The notes beneath the pieces were generated by a model. The model did not search any database and was not told where the DNA came from. It saw nothing but the letters and a program-made list of their open reading frames with translations. Below, piece by piece: positions 16,300-24,657 of a DNA stretch of 64,000 nt (within the stretch, counting starts at the first letter, position 1; every line of letters begins with the position of its first letter). A program made the position numbers and the translations under genes. Origin of the DNA: Alcaligenes sp. SORT26 (GTDB taxonomy: Bacteria; Pseudomonadota; Gammaproteobacteria; Burkholderiales; Burkholderiaceae_B). Location: the NCBI RefSeq assembly GCF_017377875.1, contig NZ_CP070975.1:868001-932000 (forward strand). The letters are read 5' to 3'.

Positions 16300-16749
16300 A
16301 TGGCAAATCATTTGACACGTTTTAATCCGTTTGGCGATCTGGCAGGCCTGGATACATGGCGGGATATTGAAGACATCTTCCGACGCGTCCCTGTTGTCGG
16401 CTCTTTAGCCGGTAATACACCGCCCAGCATCCGTCTGGACGTCAACGAGACCGAAGAAGCCTATCAAGTCAGTGCTGAAGTGCCTGGCATCAACAAAGAA
16501 GACGTGCATGTCAGTGTTGAAGGCAATGTCGTTTCTATTCGCGTAGAAAGTCGTCGCACTCAGGAAGAAAAAGAGGGCGATACGGTCTTGCGCAGTGAGC
16601 GCTATTACGGGGTTCAAACCCGTCGCTTTAGCCTGGCGCAGGATATTGACGAGTCCCAAGCCACAGCCAAATGCGAAAACGGTGTGCTGGAGCTGATCCT
16701 GCCCAAGAAAAAGAGTGGGACAGGCGCCAAGAAGCTGGAAATTCGTTAA
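16300..16749 (+). CDS. Small heat-shock protein, Hsp20/alpha-crystallin family
   Basis: A 149-residue holdase chaperone. The alpha-crystallin domain spans about residues 45-140: it opens with PSIRLDVNETEEAY, contains VPGINKEDVHVSVEGN and RRFSLAQDID, and ends with ENGVLELILPKK; the C-terminal tail has the KLEIR end with an IxI-like element. ATG 16300 has a GGAG site seven bases upstream; an earlier in-frame codon at 16261 lacks one. A sigma-32 promoter precedes it and a strong terminator follows, so it is a heat-induced single gene. Confidence 0.9.
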   Translation: MANHLTRFNPFGDLAGLDTWRDIEDIFRRVPVVGSLAGNTPPSIRLDVNETEEAYQVSAEVPGINKEDVHVSVEGNVVSIRVESRRTQEEKEGDTVLRSERYYGVQTRRFSLAQDIDESQATAKCENGVLELILPKKKSGTGAKKLEIR

Positions 16750-16777
16750 ACGGCTAAATCGGCAGATCCGTTAACAG

Positions 16778-16828
16778 GAATGGCCCCCTAGGCCTGGACT
16801 CGTGTCCAGCTTTTGGGGGCCATTCACT
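16778..16828. terminator. Terminator hairpin between hsp20 and the methyltransferase
   Basis: GGAATGGCCCCC (16778-16789) and GGGGGCCATTC (16815-16825) form a long stem with a second hairpin (CTGGACTCGTGTCCAG) in its loop. It lies between convergent genes and could serve both. Confidence 0.7.
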
Positions 16829-16855
16829 TTGTTGCGGTTCTGTCGCTTGTTGCCT

Positions 16856-17896
16856 TTATTTATGCCCAAGTTCCAGCACAGAAGCCAGACCACCGGCATC
16901 GATACGTCGTAACAAACGAAGCCCGGCACGATCAAACATGGCTTCAAATTCGCCTAAAGTGCGCTCCCGGCTATCTTCCAGCACACACATGGTGATCAGA
17001 TCCAGCAACTTGCCGCCATTAGGCTTATTGTCGGGTTCGATCACACTTTCCAGCACCAGAATCCGGCCATTTTCAGACATGGATTGTGCACAGTTACGCA
17101 AAATAGTGATGCCTTGCTCATCGCTCCAGTCGTGCAAGATCATCTGCAATAAGTACACATCACCAGCCGGGCAACTCTGAAAGAAATCCCCATCCACCAG
17201 TTTCCATCGTTCGGGCTGATTCAAGCCAGGTAATACAGAGTTGGCTAAAACCTGGGCTTGGTCAAACAAAATTCCATATGCGTCCGGGAATTTTTTCAGA
17301 ATCAATAAAAGCAAACCTCCTATCCCACCACCGACATCCACCACGGTCGCATTGGCAGGAATGGAGATTTCATTAATTAAAAACACATTTGAAGCACGAG
17401 ACAATCCTGAAACGCCTTGATGAAAAATATCGTGAATGTCTGTATCGTCCCAATGCTCAAAAAAAGCATGCCCAAATCTTTCTTTAAATATGGGAATGCC
17501 AGCCGCCGCTTGTGATAAATCGCCTGCGCAATGAAGAAAGGTTTGATCGGTCAACATCAAGGCTGCTTCTTTCAAACGACTGGGCGAGTCCGAGCACAGG
17601 TTCCAGCCCAATTCATCCAGTTGATACGTATTGACCGGTTGCTCTTTAAAGACTCGATGGGCGCACAAGACGCGCAAGATGCGCTGCAAGTGGGACGCCT
17701 GAGTACGACTGGCCTGAGCCAAGGCTTCTACGGTTTTGGGGCCGTCTTTCATCAGGTCTGCCAGATCCAGTTGGGCGGCTGCCCGGACTGCTGTGGAAAT
17801 GGAATACGCCATGATCAGATTAAGCAACTCTGTACCGCTATGGCGGGTAACGCCAGAATCCTGCTTTAGTTGATTCACTCCATTATGCGTCTTCAT
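16856..17896 (-). CDS. SAM-dependent O-methyltransferase (family 2, acetylserotonin/hydroxyneurosporene-like)
   Basis: A 346-residue class I methyltransferase with an N-terminal winged-helix dimerisation domain (residues about 20-110) and a Rossmann domain. The SAM-binding motif VVDVGGGIGG is near residue 182, with VDGDFF and the catalytic-type MILHDWSDEQ segment further on. These features are those of small-molecule O-methyltransferases. It stands alone between two terminators. The substrate is unknown. Its base composition appears somewhat lower in GC than the flanking genes, which may hint at separate origin. Confidence 0.8.
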   Translation of the reverse strand: MKTHNGVNQLKQDSGVTRHSGTELLNLIMAYSISTAVRAAAQLDLADLMKDGPKTVEALAQASRTQASHLQRILRVLCAHRVFKEQPVNTYQLDELGWNLCSDSPSRLKEAALMLTDQTFLHCAGDLSQAAAGIPIFKERFGHAFFEHWDDTDIHDIFHQGVSGLSRASNVFLINEISIPANATVVDVGGGIGGLLLLILKKFPDAYGILFDQAQVLANSVLPGLNQPERWKLVDGDFFQSCPAGDVYLLQMILHDWSDEQGITILRNCAQSMSENGRILVLESVIEPDNKPNGGKLLDLITMCVLEDSRERTLGEFEAMFDRAGLRLLRRIDAGGLASVLELGHK

Positions 17897-17920
17897 GTCT
17901 ACTCCCTTTTTATAAAAAAA

Positions 17921-17953
17921 AGCCGGTCACTGAGACAGTGAACCGGCCATTTA
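17921..17953 (-). terminator. Terminator of the first M20 amidohydrolase gene
   Basis: Read on the minus strand, GGCCGGTTCACTG and CAGTGACCGGC form a stem followed by eight T residues. Confidence 0.85.
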
Positions 17954-18025
17954 AAAAACGAAAGCCAATCAGTCAGAATGAGCGACTAATATGCATGAGT
18001 TTTTAATATCAACATTCAATAAAAA

Positions 18026-19345
18026 CTAAGGATTATTGCTTTGGATCATGTAGGTTAAAGAACTGGCCAACAAAGCACGGGTCCCAATTCGGAGTGCATC
18101 TTCGTTAATGACAAACTCTGGGGAATGATTCGGCGCACCATCCTTGTCAGCATAGGGAGAGGCGAACAAACGCCAAAAAACCAAGGGGATGTTTTTGCCA
18201 AACGCACTGAAGTCTTCCGATGCCATGGATGGTTCCGTCTCATGGGCTCCAATCCCGTCCGTAGCCAACTCCAGAGCGGGGATCAGCATGGCTGTCGTTG
18301 CGGGATCACTAATGACAGCATCGTAACCACCGCGAATAACAATATTGGCCGTTACGTCATGGTTTTTGGCGATGTTTTCGGCATAGCGTCGAACCAGGTC
18401 CTGAGCAATTGCCTGGTTGTTAGGCGAGTAAGAACGTATGGTTCCTGCCAGACTGGCCGTATCGGGAAGCACATTTCCTCGAATCCCGCTTTGCAGCTTG
18501 CCCAGGGTCACGACGGTCGTGCCATCCGTAGGATTGGTGCGTTGCGCCACAATATTATTCAAGGAGAGGGCAATCTCTGCGGCAGCAAGCAAAGGCGATG
18601 TTGCCGTCCAAGGCGAGGAACCATGGCCACCTTCACCTTGCAGGCCTATCGTAAAACCATAACCACCGGCCGAGATGGCGCCCTGACGATAGCCAATGCC
18701 TCCAGCCGGCTGCGCCGCGCGGATATGCTGCGCCATAATGACATCCACTTTAGGGCTATCCAGCACACCTTCAGCCATCATGGCATTCGCGCCGCTTAGC
18801 CCACCAGGCGTAGGATTCCCTTCTTCTGCCGGTTGAAACAAAAGCACAATGGTGCCCGGCAAATCGGCGCGCAGATCAGAAAAGACTTGAGCGGCACCCA
18901 AGAGCATTGCTACATGGGTGTCATGACCGCACACATGGGAAATAGGCACGTCCTGCCCTTGCCACGTTCCACGGGCAGTGGATTTGAAAGGCAAGTCATT
19001 CACCTCCTCAATAGCCAAAGCATCCATATCGGCTCGTAGCGCAACAACAGGCCCTGGCTGACCACCTGTCAATACCGCTTTAATCCCCGTTTCGGCAACG
19101 CCGGTTTGAATCACATAACCGGGCATGGTTTCCAGGGCTGCCTTGATATAAGCCGCCGTATTGTTCTCCTGATAGGAAAGCTCGGGGTTTTGATGGATAT
19201 GACGTCGCCACGTAATGATTTGCGGCTCTAATAAATCCGCCTTCTGCATGGCAAGATCAATAATCGTAGGGGGTGTTTGTGCCATAACAGTACTGGCAGC
19301 CATATACGTTGCAGCGAGAAAACCAAAACAAATAGAACGCTTCAT
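18026..19345 (-). CDS. Exported M20 amidohydrolase (hippurate hydrolase/AmhX-like), copy 1
   Basis: A 439-residue metallopeptidase-fold amidohydrolase that probably cleaves N-acyl amino acids or similar amides. A signal peptide is visible (residues 1-22, ending VMAQ), so it should act in the periplasm. Metal and catalytic motifs are VALRADMDAL, VCGHDTHVAML and FQPAEEGNP. The C-terminus ends LTYMIQSNNP. GGGAG lies seven bases before the ATG. The next gene upstream is a clear paralogue with the same architecture. Most relatives (HipO type) are cytosolic, so the signal peptide is notable. Confidence 0.82.
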   Translation of the reverse strand: MKRSICFGFLAATYMAASTVMAQTPPTIIDLAMQKADLLEPQIITWRRHIHQNPELSYQENNTAAYIKAALETMPGYVIQTGVAETGIKAVLTGGQPGPVVALRADMDALAIEEVNDLPFKSTARGTWQGQDVPISHVCGHDTHVAMLLGAAQVFSDLRADLPGTIVLLFQPAEEGNPTPGGLSGANAMMAEGVLDSPKVDVIMAQHIRAAQPAGGIGYRQGAISAGGYGFTIGLQGEGGHGSSPWTATSPLLAAAEIALSLNNIVAQRTNPTDGTTVVTLGKLQSGIRGNVLPDTASLAGTIRSYSPNNQAIAQDLVRRYAENIAKNHDVTANIVIRGGYDAVISDPATTAMLIPALELATDGIGAHETEPSMASEDFSAFGKNIPLVFWRLFASPYADKDGAPNHSPEFVINEDALRIGTRALLASSLTYMIQSNNP

Positions 19346-19613
19346 GATGCTTCTCCCTTCCGTGGTGAATGGTGGGCTGATAGTAGCATCGACGTAAATA
19401 AAAAAATAAAATATCAGAAAATTAAATTAATCCTCTTTAAAATCAATAAGATATGTAAATTAAATTAATGACACCCAATGGTATGAATAAATTTTTGCAA
19501 AATAAAAACCAAGAAAAAAGCCAACCCATAATAATGAGCCGGCTTAGCGGAAGAACTATGGATTTATTGAATTTTTAGCGAAAAACCCATTCATTAAGCA
19601 CAGGAAAATATGA
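19346..19613. other. AT-rich spacer between the two M20 genes
   Basis: About 270 AT-rich bases with several TTAAATTAAT-like stretches that suit a promoter for copy 1. No coding frame, RNA gene or convincing terminator was seen. Confidence 0.5.
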
Positions 19614-20930
19614 TCAAGGCTTCTTGTTCTCCAGCATATACGTCAAGGAACTGGACAACAAAGCACGTGTACCAATACGCAATGCTTTCTCATCAATCAT
19701 GAACTCAGGCGAATGATTCGGCGCACCCATTTTGTCGGCATAGGGAGAGGCATTGAGACGCCAAAAGACAACGGGCACATTCTTGCCAAACGCACCAAAG
19801 TCCTCCGAACCCATGCCGGGAGCGACTTCTTTGGCGCCAATCCCGTCAGTCGCCAGATCCAGGGCAGGAATCACGGTTTGCGTCGCTTTAGGGTCGCTGA
19901 CCAGGACCTCATAGCCTGTGTCGATACGGACAGTGGCTTTCAAGTCGTGGTTCGCGGCAATGTTTTGCGCATAACGCTGAATCAGCTCATGCGCGGTTGC
20001 CTGGTTCTGCTTGGATAGGGAACGCACGGTGCCGCTGATGTCAGCGCTTTCCGGCAATACATTGGGGCGGTTACCGCTTTGCAGCGAGCCTACCGTCACG
20101 ACAGTCGTACCGTCCTGTGGATTGGTACGCTGAGCAATGATGTTGTTCAAAGCCACCACTGTTTCAGCCGCCGCAACCACGGGCGAGGCCGCATTCCAGG
20201 GAGAGGAGCCATGGCCGCCTTTACCTGCCAGGGAAATGGAAAACACATCGCCACTGGCCATCAGACTACCGGGGCGATAGCCAATGCTACCTGCGGGGTA
20301 GGAGGGCCCAATATGCTGGCCCATCACCACATCCACCTTGGGCTGATCCAGCACACCTTCAGCCATCATGGCGTTGGCACCGCTCAGTGGTTTGCCGGGA
20401 CCTTGTTCTTCAGCAGGCTGGAACAGCAGCACGATGGTGCCGGGCAGTTCATCACGCATATCCGAGAACACTTTGGCCGCACCCAAGAGCATGGCAACGT
20501 GGGTGTCATGGCCGCAAGCGTGCGATACCGACACCTCTTTACCTTGCCAGATTCCTTTTGCCGTGGACTTGAAGGGCAGATCATTGCGTTCCTGCACGGG
20601 CAGGGCATCCATATCGGCCCGCAAGGCAACGACCGGACCCGGTTTACCGCCTTTCAGCACCGCTTTAACGCCAGTCTGGGCAATGCCGGTTTGAATCTGG
20701 TAACCCGGCATGGTTTCCAAGGCCGCTTTGATATAGGCCGCCGTGTTGTGCTCTTGATAAGACAACTCGGGATTCTGGTGAATATGACGACGCCATTCAA
20801 TAACCTGCTGCTCCAGCGCATCGGCTTTGCTCATGGCTGTGTCAATCATGGGGTTGCTGGCTTGCGCCAAGGCTGTACCAGCCATCAAACATGTCACTGC
20901 CAACAGGCTCAGGCGGAATGAATGTTTCAT
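19614..20930 (-). CDS. Exported M20 amidohydrolase, copy 2
   Basis: A 438-residue paralogue of the neighbouring amidohydrolase, with the same signal-peptide, metal-site and C-terminal pattern: signal ending GTALAQ, VALRADMDALPV, ACGHDTHVAML, FQPAEEQGP, and the end LTYMLENKKP. ATG 20930 is preferred because GAGGAGAC lies just upstream; an earlier in-frame ATG at 20972 lacks a good ribosome site. The two copies are about 270 bases apart in the same direction, indicating a tandem duplication. Substrate unknown; hippurate-like N-acyl amino acids are the obvious guess. Confidence 0.82.
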   Translation of the reverse strand: MKHSFRLSLLAVTCLMAGTALAQASNPMIDTAMSKADALEQQVIEWRRHIHQNPELSYQEHNTAAYIKAALETMPGYQIQTGIAQTGVKAVLKGGKPGPVVALRADMDALPVQERNDLPFKSTAKGIWQGKEVSVSHACGHDTHVAMLLGAAKVFSDMRDELPGTIVLLFQPAEEQGPGKPLSGANAMMAEGVLDQPKVDVVMGQHIGPSYPAGSIGYRPGSLMASGDVFSISLAGKGGHGSSPWNAASPVVAAAETVVALNNIIAQRTNPQDGTTVVTVGSLQSGNRPNVLPESADISGTVRSLSKQNQATAHELIQRYAQNIAANHDLKATVRIDTGYEVLVSDPKATQTVIPALDLATDGIGAKEVAPGMGSEDFGAFGKNVPVVFWRLNASPYADKMGAPNHSPEFMIDEKALRIGTRALLSSSLTYMLENKKP

Positions 20931-21084
20931 ACAGTCTCCTCTCTTTTTTAGTAGTAATAAGCGATTGATCATAGCATCGCTCTATACAGCCGACGGAGGA
21001 ATTAATTGACATCTATAGCATTGATATGGACCTAAAGCGGCGGAAGAAAAATCACCGTAGACCATCTGCGATACACACAAAAAA

Positions 21085-21114
21085 AACCGGCTCACCAGGA
21101 GGGTGAGCCGGTTT
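21085..21114 (-). terminator. Terminator downstream of the araC gene and M20 remnant
   Basis: AACCGGCTCACC (21085-21096) and GGTGAGCCGGTT (21101-21112) form a perfect 12-base stem; on the minus strand a T run follows. Confidence 0.88.
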
Positions 21115-21192
21115 GATTACCCTGCATCAACCGTCAAATCAAATGGATAAAAAAACGTGCGGCAGCAAGCGCTCAATCGCCTCCAGTCAGAA

Positions 21193-21252
21193 TCAAGGGC
21201 TGGAGTTTTCAATCATGTACATCAAGGCAGTGGCCAGCTTATCAACGCCTAA
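21193..21252 (-). pseudogene. C-terminal remnant of a third M20 amidohydrolase
   Basis: On the minus strand, just past the stop of the araC gene, a frame reads LGVDKLATALMYMIENSSP followed by TGA (21195-21193). It aligns with the C-termini of the two M20 paralogues (SSSLTYMLENKKP and ASSLTYMIQSNNP). A stop codon lies immediately upstream in frame, so only about 19 codons remain. It looks like the stub of a lost third copy now joined to the araC gene. The match is short, so it is suggestive only. Confidence 0.5.
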
Positions 21253-22022
21253 TCAACATTCTGTTTCTGACGGCTGTAATGACCGGGGGTCACACCTGTC
21301 TGTTCTTTGAAAAAGGCAATAAAAGCACTGTCGCTGGCAAACCCCAAGTCCGAGGCCAATTGGGTGACACGAGCACCGGTAGAGAGCTGCTCAATAGCCT
21401 TGAGCAAGCGCCATTGTTGTCGCCACTGCTGGTAGTTCAAGCCGGTATCCCGCTTGAACAGACGGCTGATGGTTTTTTCGCTGGCCCCCAGATAGCTGGC
21501 CAGCACGTTCAGCGATGGGGGGAGGGTATCCAGATCGATATGTCTCAGTCGACTATCTTGGGGCAAGGGCAGAAAGAGAGCCTGGTCGGGAGCGTGTTGC
21601 AGCTCATCCAGCAAGACCAGCATGACATGCCGTCCCGGTGCCTGATCCCAATCCATATCCAGATCAGCTTGTGTAATCCGGTCCAGTGCGGCTGTCAGCA
21701 AGTCGTTCGCCGCCAGGAGCTGAACTTTGGCAGGGAGGTCCGGGTAGTGAACGGGGTCCAGATATACGGAGCGGTAGTCCACTTGTTCGCTCATTTGCGC
21801 TTGGTGGGGCAGAAGGGCAGGAATCCAGATCAAGCGTCCCGGTGGCAACAAACACAACTGCTGATCCAGGGTGACGGTAATGCAGCCGCTATGCGTGTAC
21901 AGAATCTGCCCCCAGGGATGCTGGTGCAGGCCGGAATCATGTTGCGCCAAGCGGGCAGCAATACCCAAGACGTGGCGGCCTGTCAGATCGGGAAAAGGGT
22001 CACTTGCGTCTAGCCAGGGCAT
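21249..22022 (-). CDS. AraC-family transcriptional regulator with N-terminal cupin
   Basis: A 257-residue regulator. The first half is a cupin-type sensor (HQHPWGQILYTHSGCITV at about residues 33-50, then LLPPGRLIWIPALLPHQA). The C-terminal quarter has two helix-turn-helix units: LNVLASYLGASEKTISRLFKRDTG and VTQLASDLGFASDSAFIAFFKEQTGVTPGHYS. It is transcribed away from an MFS exporter gene 98 bases off, so it probably controls that gene. The start has no strong ribosome site. Confidence 0.85.
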   Translation of the reverse strand: MPWLDASDPFPDLTGRHVLGIAARLAQHDSGLHQHPWGQILYTHSGCITVTLDQQLCLLPPGRLIWIPALLPHQAQMSEQVDYRSVYLDPVHYPDLPAKVQLLAANDLLTAALDRITQADLDMDWDQAPGRHVMLVLLDELQHAPDQALFLPLPQDSRLRHIDLDTLPPSLNVLASYLGASEKTISRLFKRDTGLNYQQWRQQWRLLKAIEQLSTGARVTQLASDLGFASDSAFIAFFKEQTGVTPGHYSRQKQNVD

Positions 22023-22119
22023 GATTGTCTGATTTCATGGATTTTTAAGCAGAATACTTGTAATGGAGAAATTCGACCAGCATTACGCTGATTCTTTTCA
22101 AACTGATATGTGAATTGGC

Positions 22120-23244
22120 ATGACTCGTTTTCTTCTCTTGATGATCGCTTTGATCATGTTCCCGCAGGTGGTGGAGACCGCCTATAGTCCCGCTTTACCC
22201 TTGATTGCCCAAACCTACGCTGTCTCGGCCAGTGAGGCGGGGCAAACCTTGTCCGTCTACTTTATTGCTTTTGCCGTCGGTGTGCTGTTCTGGGGGTGGC
22301 TGTGCGACCGGCTAGGGCGCAGACCAGCGGTTCTGGCGGGTTTGACGGTATATGGCCTGGGCTGTCTGCTTGCCTTGTTCAGCCCGAACTTCACGGTGCT
22401 CTTGCTGGCCCGCATGATTAGCGCATTTGGTGCAGCGGTGGGCTCCATTGGCGTACAAACCATGCTGCGGGACCGGTATCAGGCCGAAGAGTTGGCCAAG
22501 ATTTTCGGCACTATCGGGGCCGCTCTGGCGCTTAGTCCTTTGATGGGTTTGGCCATGGGTGTGGCCTTGTCCTCGGGTGCTCAAGTGATGCCGGTTTTTA
22601 TCGGTCTGCTGGTTCTGGCCTTGGTTCTGTTGAGCGTCTGCCTATTGCAGCTCCCTGAAACCCGTCCCGTCCAACGCCAAAGCAGCAGCTTGTGGCAGGT
22701 TCTGATTCGCCTGCTGAAAGATCCTGCAATCTGGCAATCAGCCTTGTTGGTGGCTCTGTTCAACACCACGATTTTTGCGTTTTATCAGTGGGCTCCCTTT
22801 TTGCTGCAAGGTTTGGGTTCGGACAACCGGCCCATGATGATTGCCGGTGTCTTGCTGGCTGCGGGCACGTTTATCGGCGCATTCTTGAACCGCCGCTGGC
22901 TGGCAGCGGGGCAGTCATCCCATAGTCTGATTTGGCGGGGAATCCTATTGTTAGCGGTATCGGCTATTGGGCTGGAGCTCGCGGGCAAACACCTGATTTT
23001 TCTACTACCTGCCATGTTGCTGGCACTGGCCTATGCGGTGGCCATTCCTAACCTTTTATCCGCCGCCTTGCAGAACTATCGTTCCGTTGCCGGAATGGCA
23101 GGTGCTGTCTTCGGTCTGATGTACAGCCTGCTACTGGGCTTGGGTTTGGCCTTGTCGGCCTGGTGGGGAAATCTGGCAGATGTCACGGTAGTTTGCGCCG
23201 TGCTAGCAGCAATCTGCCTGGCTTTACCTTTGAAAAAAGCCTAA
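22120..23244 (+). CDS. MFS transporter, Bcr/CflA-like drug exporter
   Basis: A 374-residue inner-membrane protein of the DHA1 group with about 12 membrane helices. The motif GWLCDRLGRRPAVLAG between helices 2 and 3 and the RMISAFGAAVGSIGVQTMLRDRY motif in helix 4-5 are those of Bcr/CflA-type proton-driven exporters. The first helix starts almost at the N-terminus. The divergent AraC gene is its likely regulator. Exported compound unknown. Confidence 0.8.
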   Translation: MTRFLLLMIALIMFPQVVETAYSPALPLIAQTYAVSASEAGQTLSVYFIAFAVGVLFWGWLCDRLGRRPAVLAGLTVYGLGCLLALFSPNFTVLLLARMISAFGAAVGSIGVQTMLRDRYQAEELAKIFGTIGAALALSPLMGLAMGVALSSGAQVMPVFIGLLVLALVLLSVCLLQLPETRPVQRQSSSLWQVLIRLLKDPAIWQSALLVALFNTTIFAFYQWAPFLLQGLGSDNRPMMIAGVLLAAGTFIGAFLNRRWLAAGQSSHSLIWRGILLLAVSAIGLELAGKHLIFLLPAMLLALAYAVAIPNLLSAALQNYRSVAGMAGAVFGLMYSLLLGLGLALSAWWGNLADVTVVCAVLAAICLALPLKKA

Positions 23245-23296
23245 GGACAAGCCCTGATGCTTCGTTCGTAAGGCGGCTCACCATAGGGAATATACT

Positions 23297-23310
23297 AATA
23301 CATATGTATT
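23297..23310. promoter_or_regulatory. Palindromic candidate operator (MarR-type) overlapping the operon promoter
   Basis: AATACATATGTATT is a perfect 14-base palindrome whose last two bases are the first two of the -35 hexamer TTGACA. MarR repressors bind such AT-rich palindromes, and a marR gene ends this operon. Confidence 0.5.
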
Positions 23311-23338
23311 GACATGCATTAAGCGGAATCACCATAAT
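23309..23338 (+). promoter_or_regulatory. Sigma-70 promoter of the aromatic-type catabolic operon
   Basis: TTGACA (23309-23314), an 18-base spacer and CATAAT (23333-23338) match the consensus at 11 of 12 positions; the start would be near 23345, about 70 bases before the first gene. Confidence 0.65.
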
Positions 23339-23414
23339 CCTTCATGTTTAAAGCAATCGAAGAGTGTGCCTCACAAACACTCAGCTTGAACATTTTTCCA
23401 AAGGAGAGGATGAC

Positions 23415-24653
23415 ATGGTGGAACAGGGGGTTATGGGCACTCCGCTCGACAAGGCCAAGCCACGCGGCGCAATTGCCTTGTTAATGTTGCTGATGGCTGT
23501 GATGGGCGAAATGTGCCTGGCAGCCGACTTTTACGGCTTTGCTGCCGTTATCAAGATTGTGTCGGCAGACCTGTCGCTAAGTCCCGCACAAGCCGGGCTG
23601 GTGCAGGGGGCTTTTGGGGTTTCGTTCGCCTTGGGCATGTTGTTCTGGGCACCACGCGGTCGCTCCATGAACTCGGCCCGTCTGTATCTGATTGGTTTGG
23701 GCGGCAGCGGTTTGCTGATGCTTTTGCAAACCCAGGCACAGGATTTCACCCAGTTATTTTTGCTGCGTCTGGTCGTGGGCTTTTTTGACTCTGCGGTGTG
23801 GGTCGGGTCCATGAAAATCGTCATGCAATGGTTTGCACCACGTCGTCAGGGCCTGGTCCTGGGCATCATTCTGGCCGCGTATTCACTGGCGATTACCCTG
23901 GACTTTGCCTTGGGGCTGCCTTACGCCATGGACCATGGCTGGCGCGCTTTCTTCCTGGTGCTCGGTGGCCTGACCTTAAGTGCCTGTTTGATCACGCAAT
24001 TGGTCGTCCGTCCCGGCCCTTATCAAGATCCTCACGACAAGATCAAAACCGATGCAGGTGTGTTGCGCTCCATTGCTGCACGCCCCTGGATCTGGGTTGG
24101 CATTCTGGCGATTTTTGGTGCCTTGTTCTCGGTAGCGGCAACCGCAACCTGGCTGATTCCTGCCTTGATTGATGTGCAGAAAATGGCCCCTGAACAGGCT
24201 CCCTTGTTCGGCACCATCATGGGCTTGTCCCAAGTCTTTTTCCTGATTCTGGGCGGTTACGTCAGCGATCGCTTCACCCGTGTTGGTGTGATGCGTGTGG
24301 GAATGTGGTTAACCATTCTGGCGGCTAGCGCCTGTGTTCTGGTTGCTTGGCAGGCCTTGCCCTACAGCGGCTTGCTGATTGTGGCCATTCTGTGCGGCGT
24401 AGGGGTGTTTCATGGCGGGGCCATTTTCAGCTATGTGGGTGAACGCTATGGCGTGAACCTCGGTCCTTGCGCCGCTGGCTACGCCGAGATGGGCGGTGTG
24501 TTCGCTACCTTTGTCGCGCCGTCCTTGCTGGGCCTGTTACTGAGCCTGACCGGCTCCTACGTCTGGGCCTTTGGCAGCTTCCTAGCGGTGGAAGTGCTGG
24601 TTTTCATCGGTTTCCTGATGTTGAACCGCTTGTCTTCGGCGCAGGCGGAGTAA
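23415..24653 (+). CDS. MFS transporter, probable importer of the operon substrate
   Basis: A 412-residue inner-membrane MFS protein with about 12 helices. ATG 23415 is used because AAGGAGAGG lies directly upstream. The charged loop between helices 2 and 3 is reduced (FWAPRGRSMNSARLY) compared with drug exporters, and helix 8-9 has the GGYVSDRFTRVGVMRVG motif. As first gene of an operon of three catabolic enzymes and a MarR regulator it probably takes up the growth substrate. Substrate unknown. Confidence 0.75.
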   Translation: MVEQGVMGTPLDKAKPRGAIALLMLLMAVMGEMCLAADFYGFAAVIKIVSADLSLSPAQAGLVQGAFGVSFALGMLFWAPRGRSMNSARLYLIGLGGSGLLMLLQTQAQDFTQLFLLRLVVGFFDSAVWVGSMKIVMQWFAPRRQGLVLGIILAAYSLAITLDFALGLPYAMDHGWRAFFLVLGGLTLSACLITQLVVRPGPYQDPHDKIKTDAGVLRSIAARPWIWVGILAIFGALFSVAATATWLIPALIDVQKMAPEQAPLFGTIMGLSQVFFLILGGYVSDRFTRVGVMRVGMWLTILAASACVLVAWQALPYSGLLIVAILCGVGVFHGGAIFSYVGERYGVNLGPCAAGYAEMGGVFATFVAPSLLGLLLSLTGSYVWAFGSFLAVEVLVFIGFLMLNRLSSAQAE

Positions 24654-24657
24654 AGCA

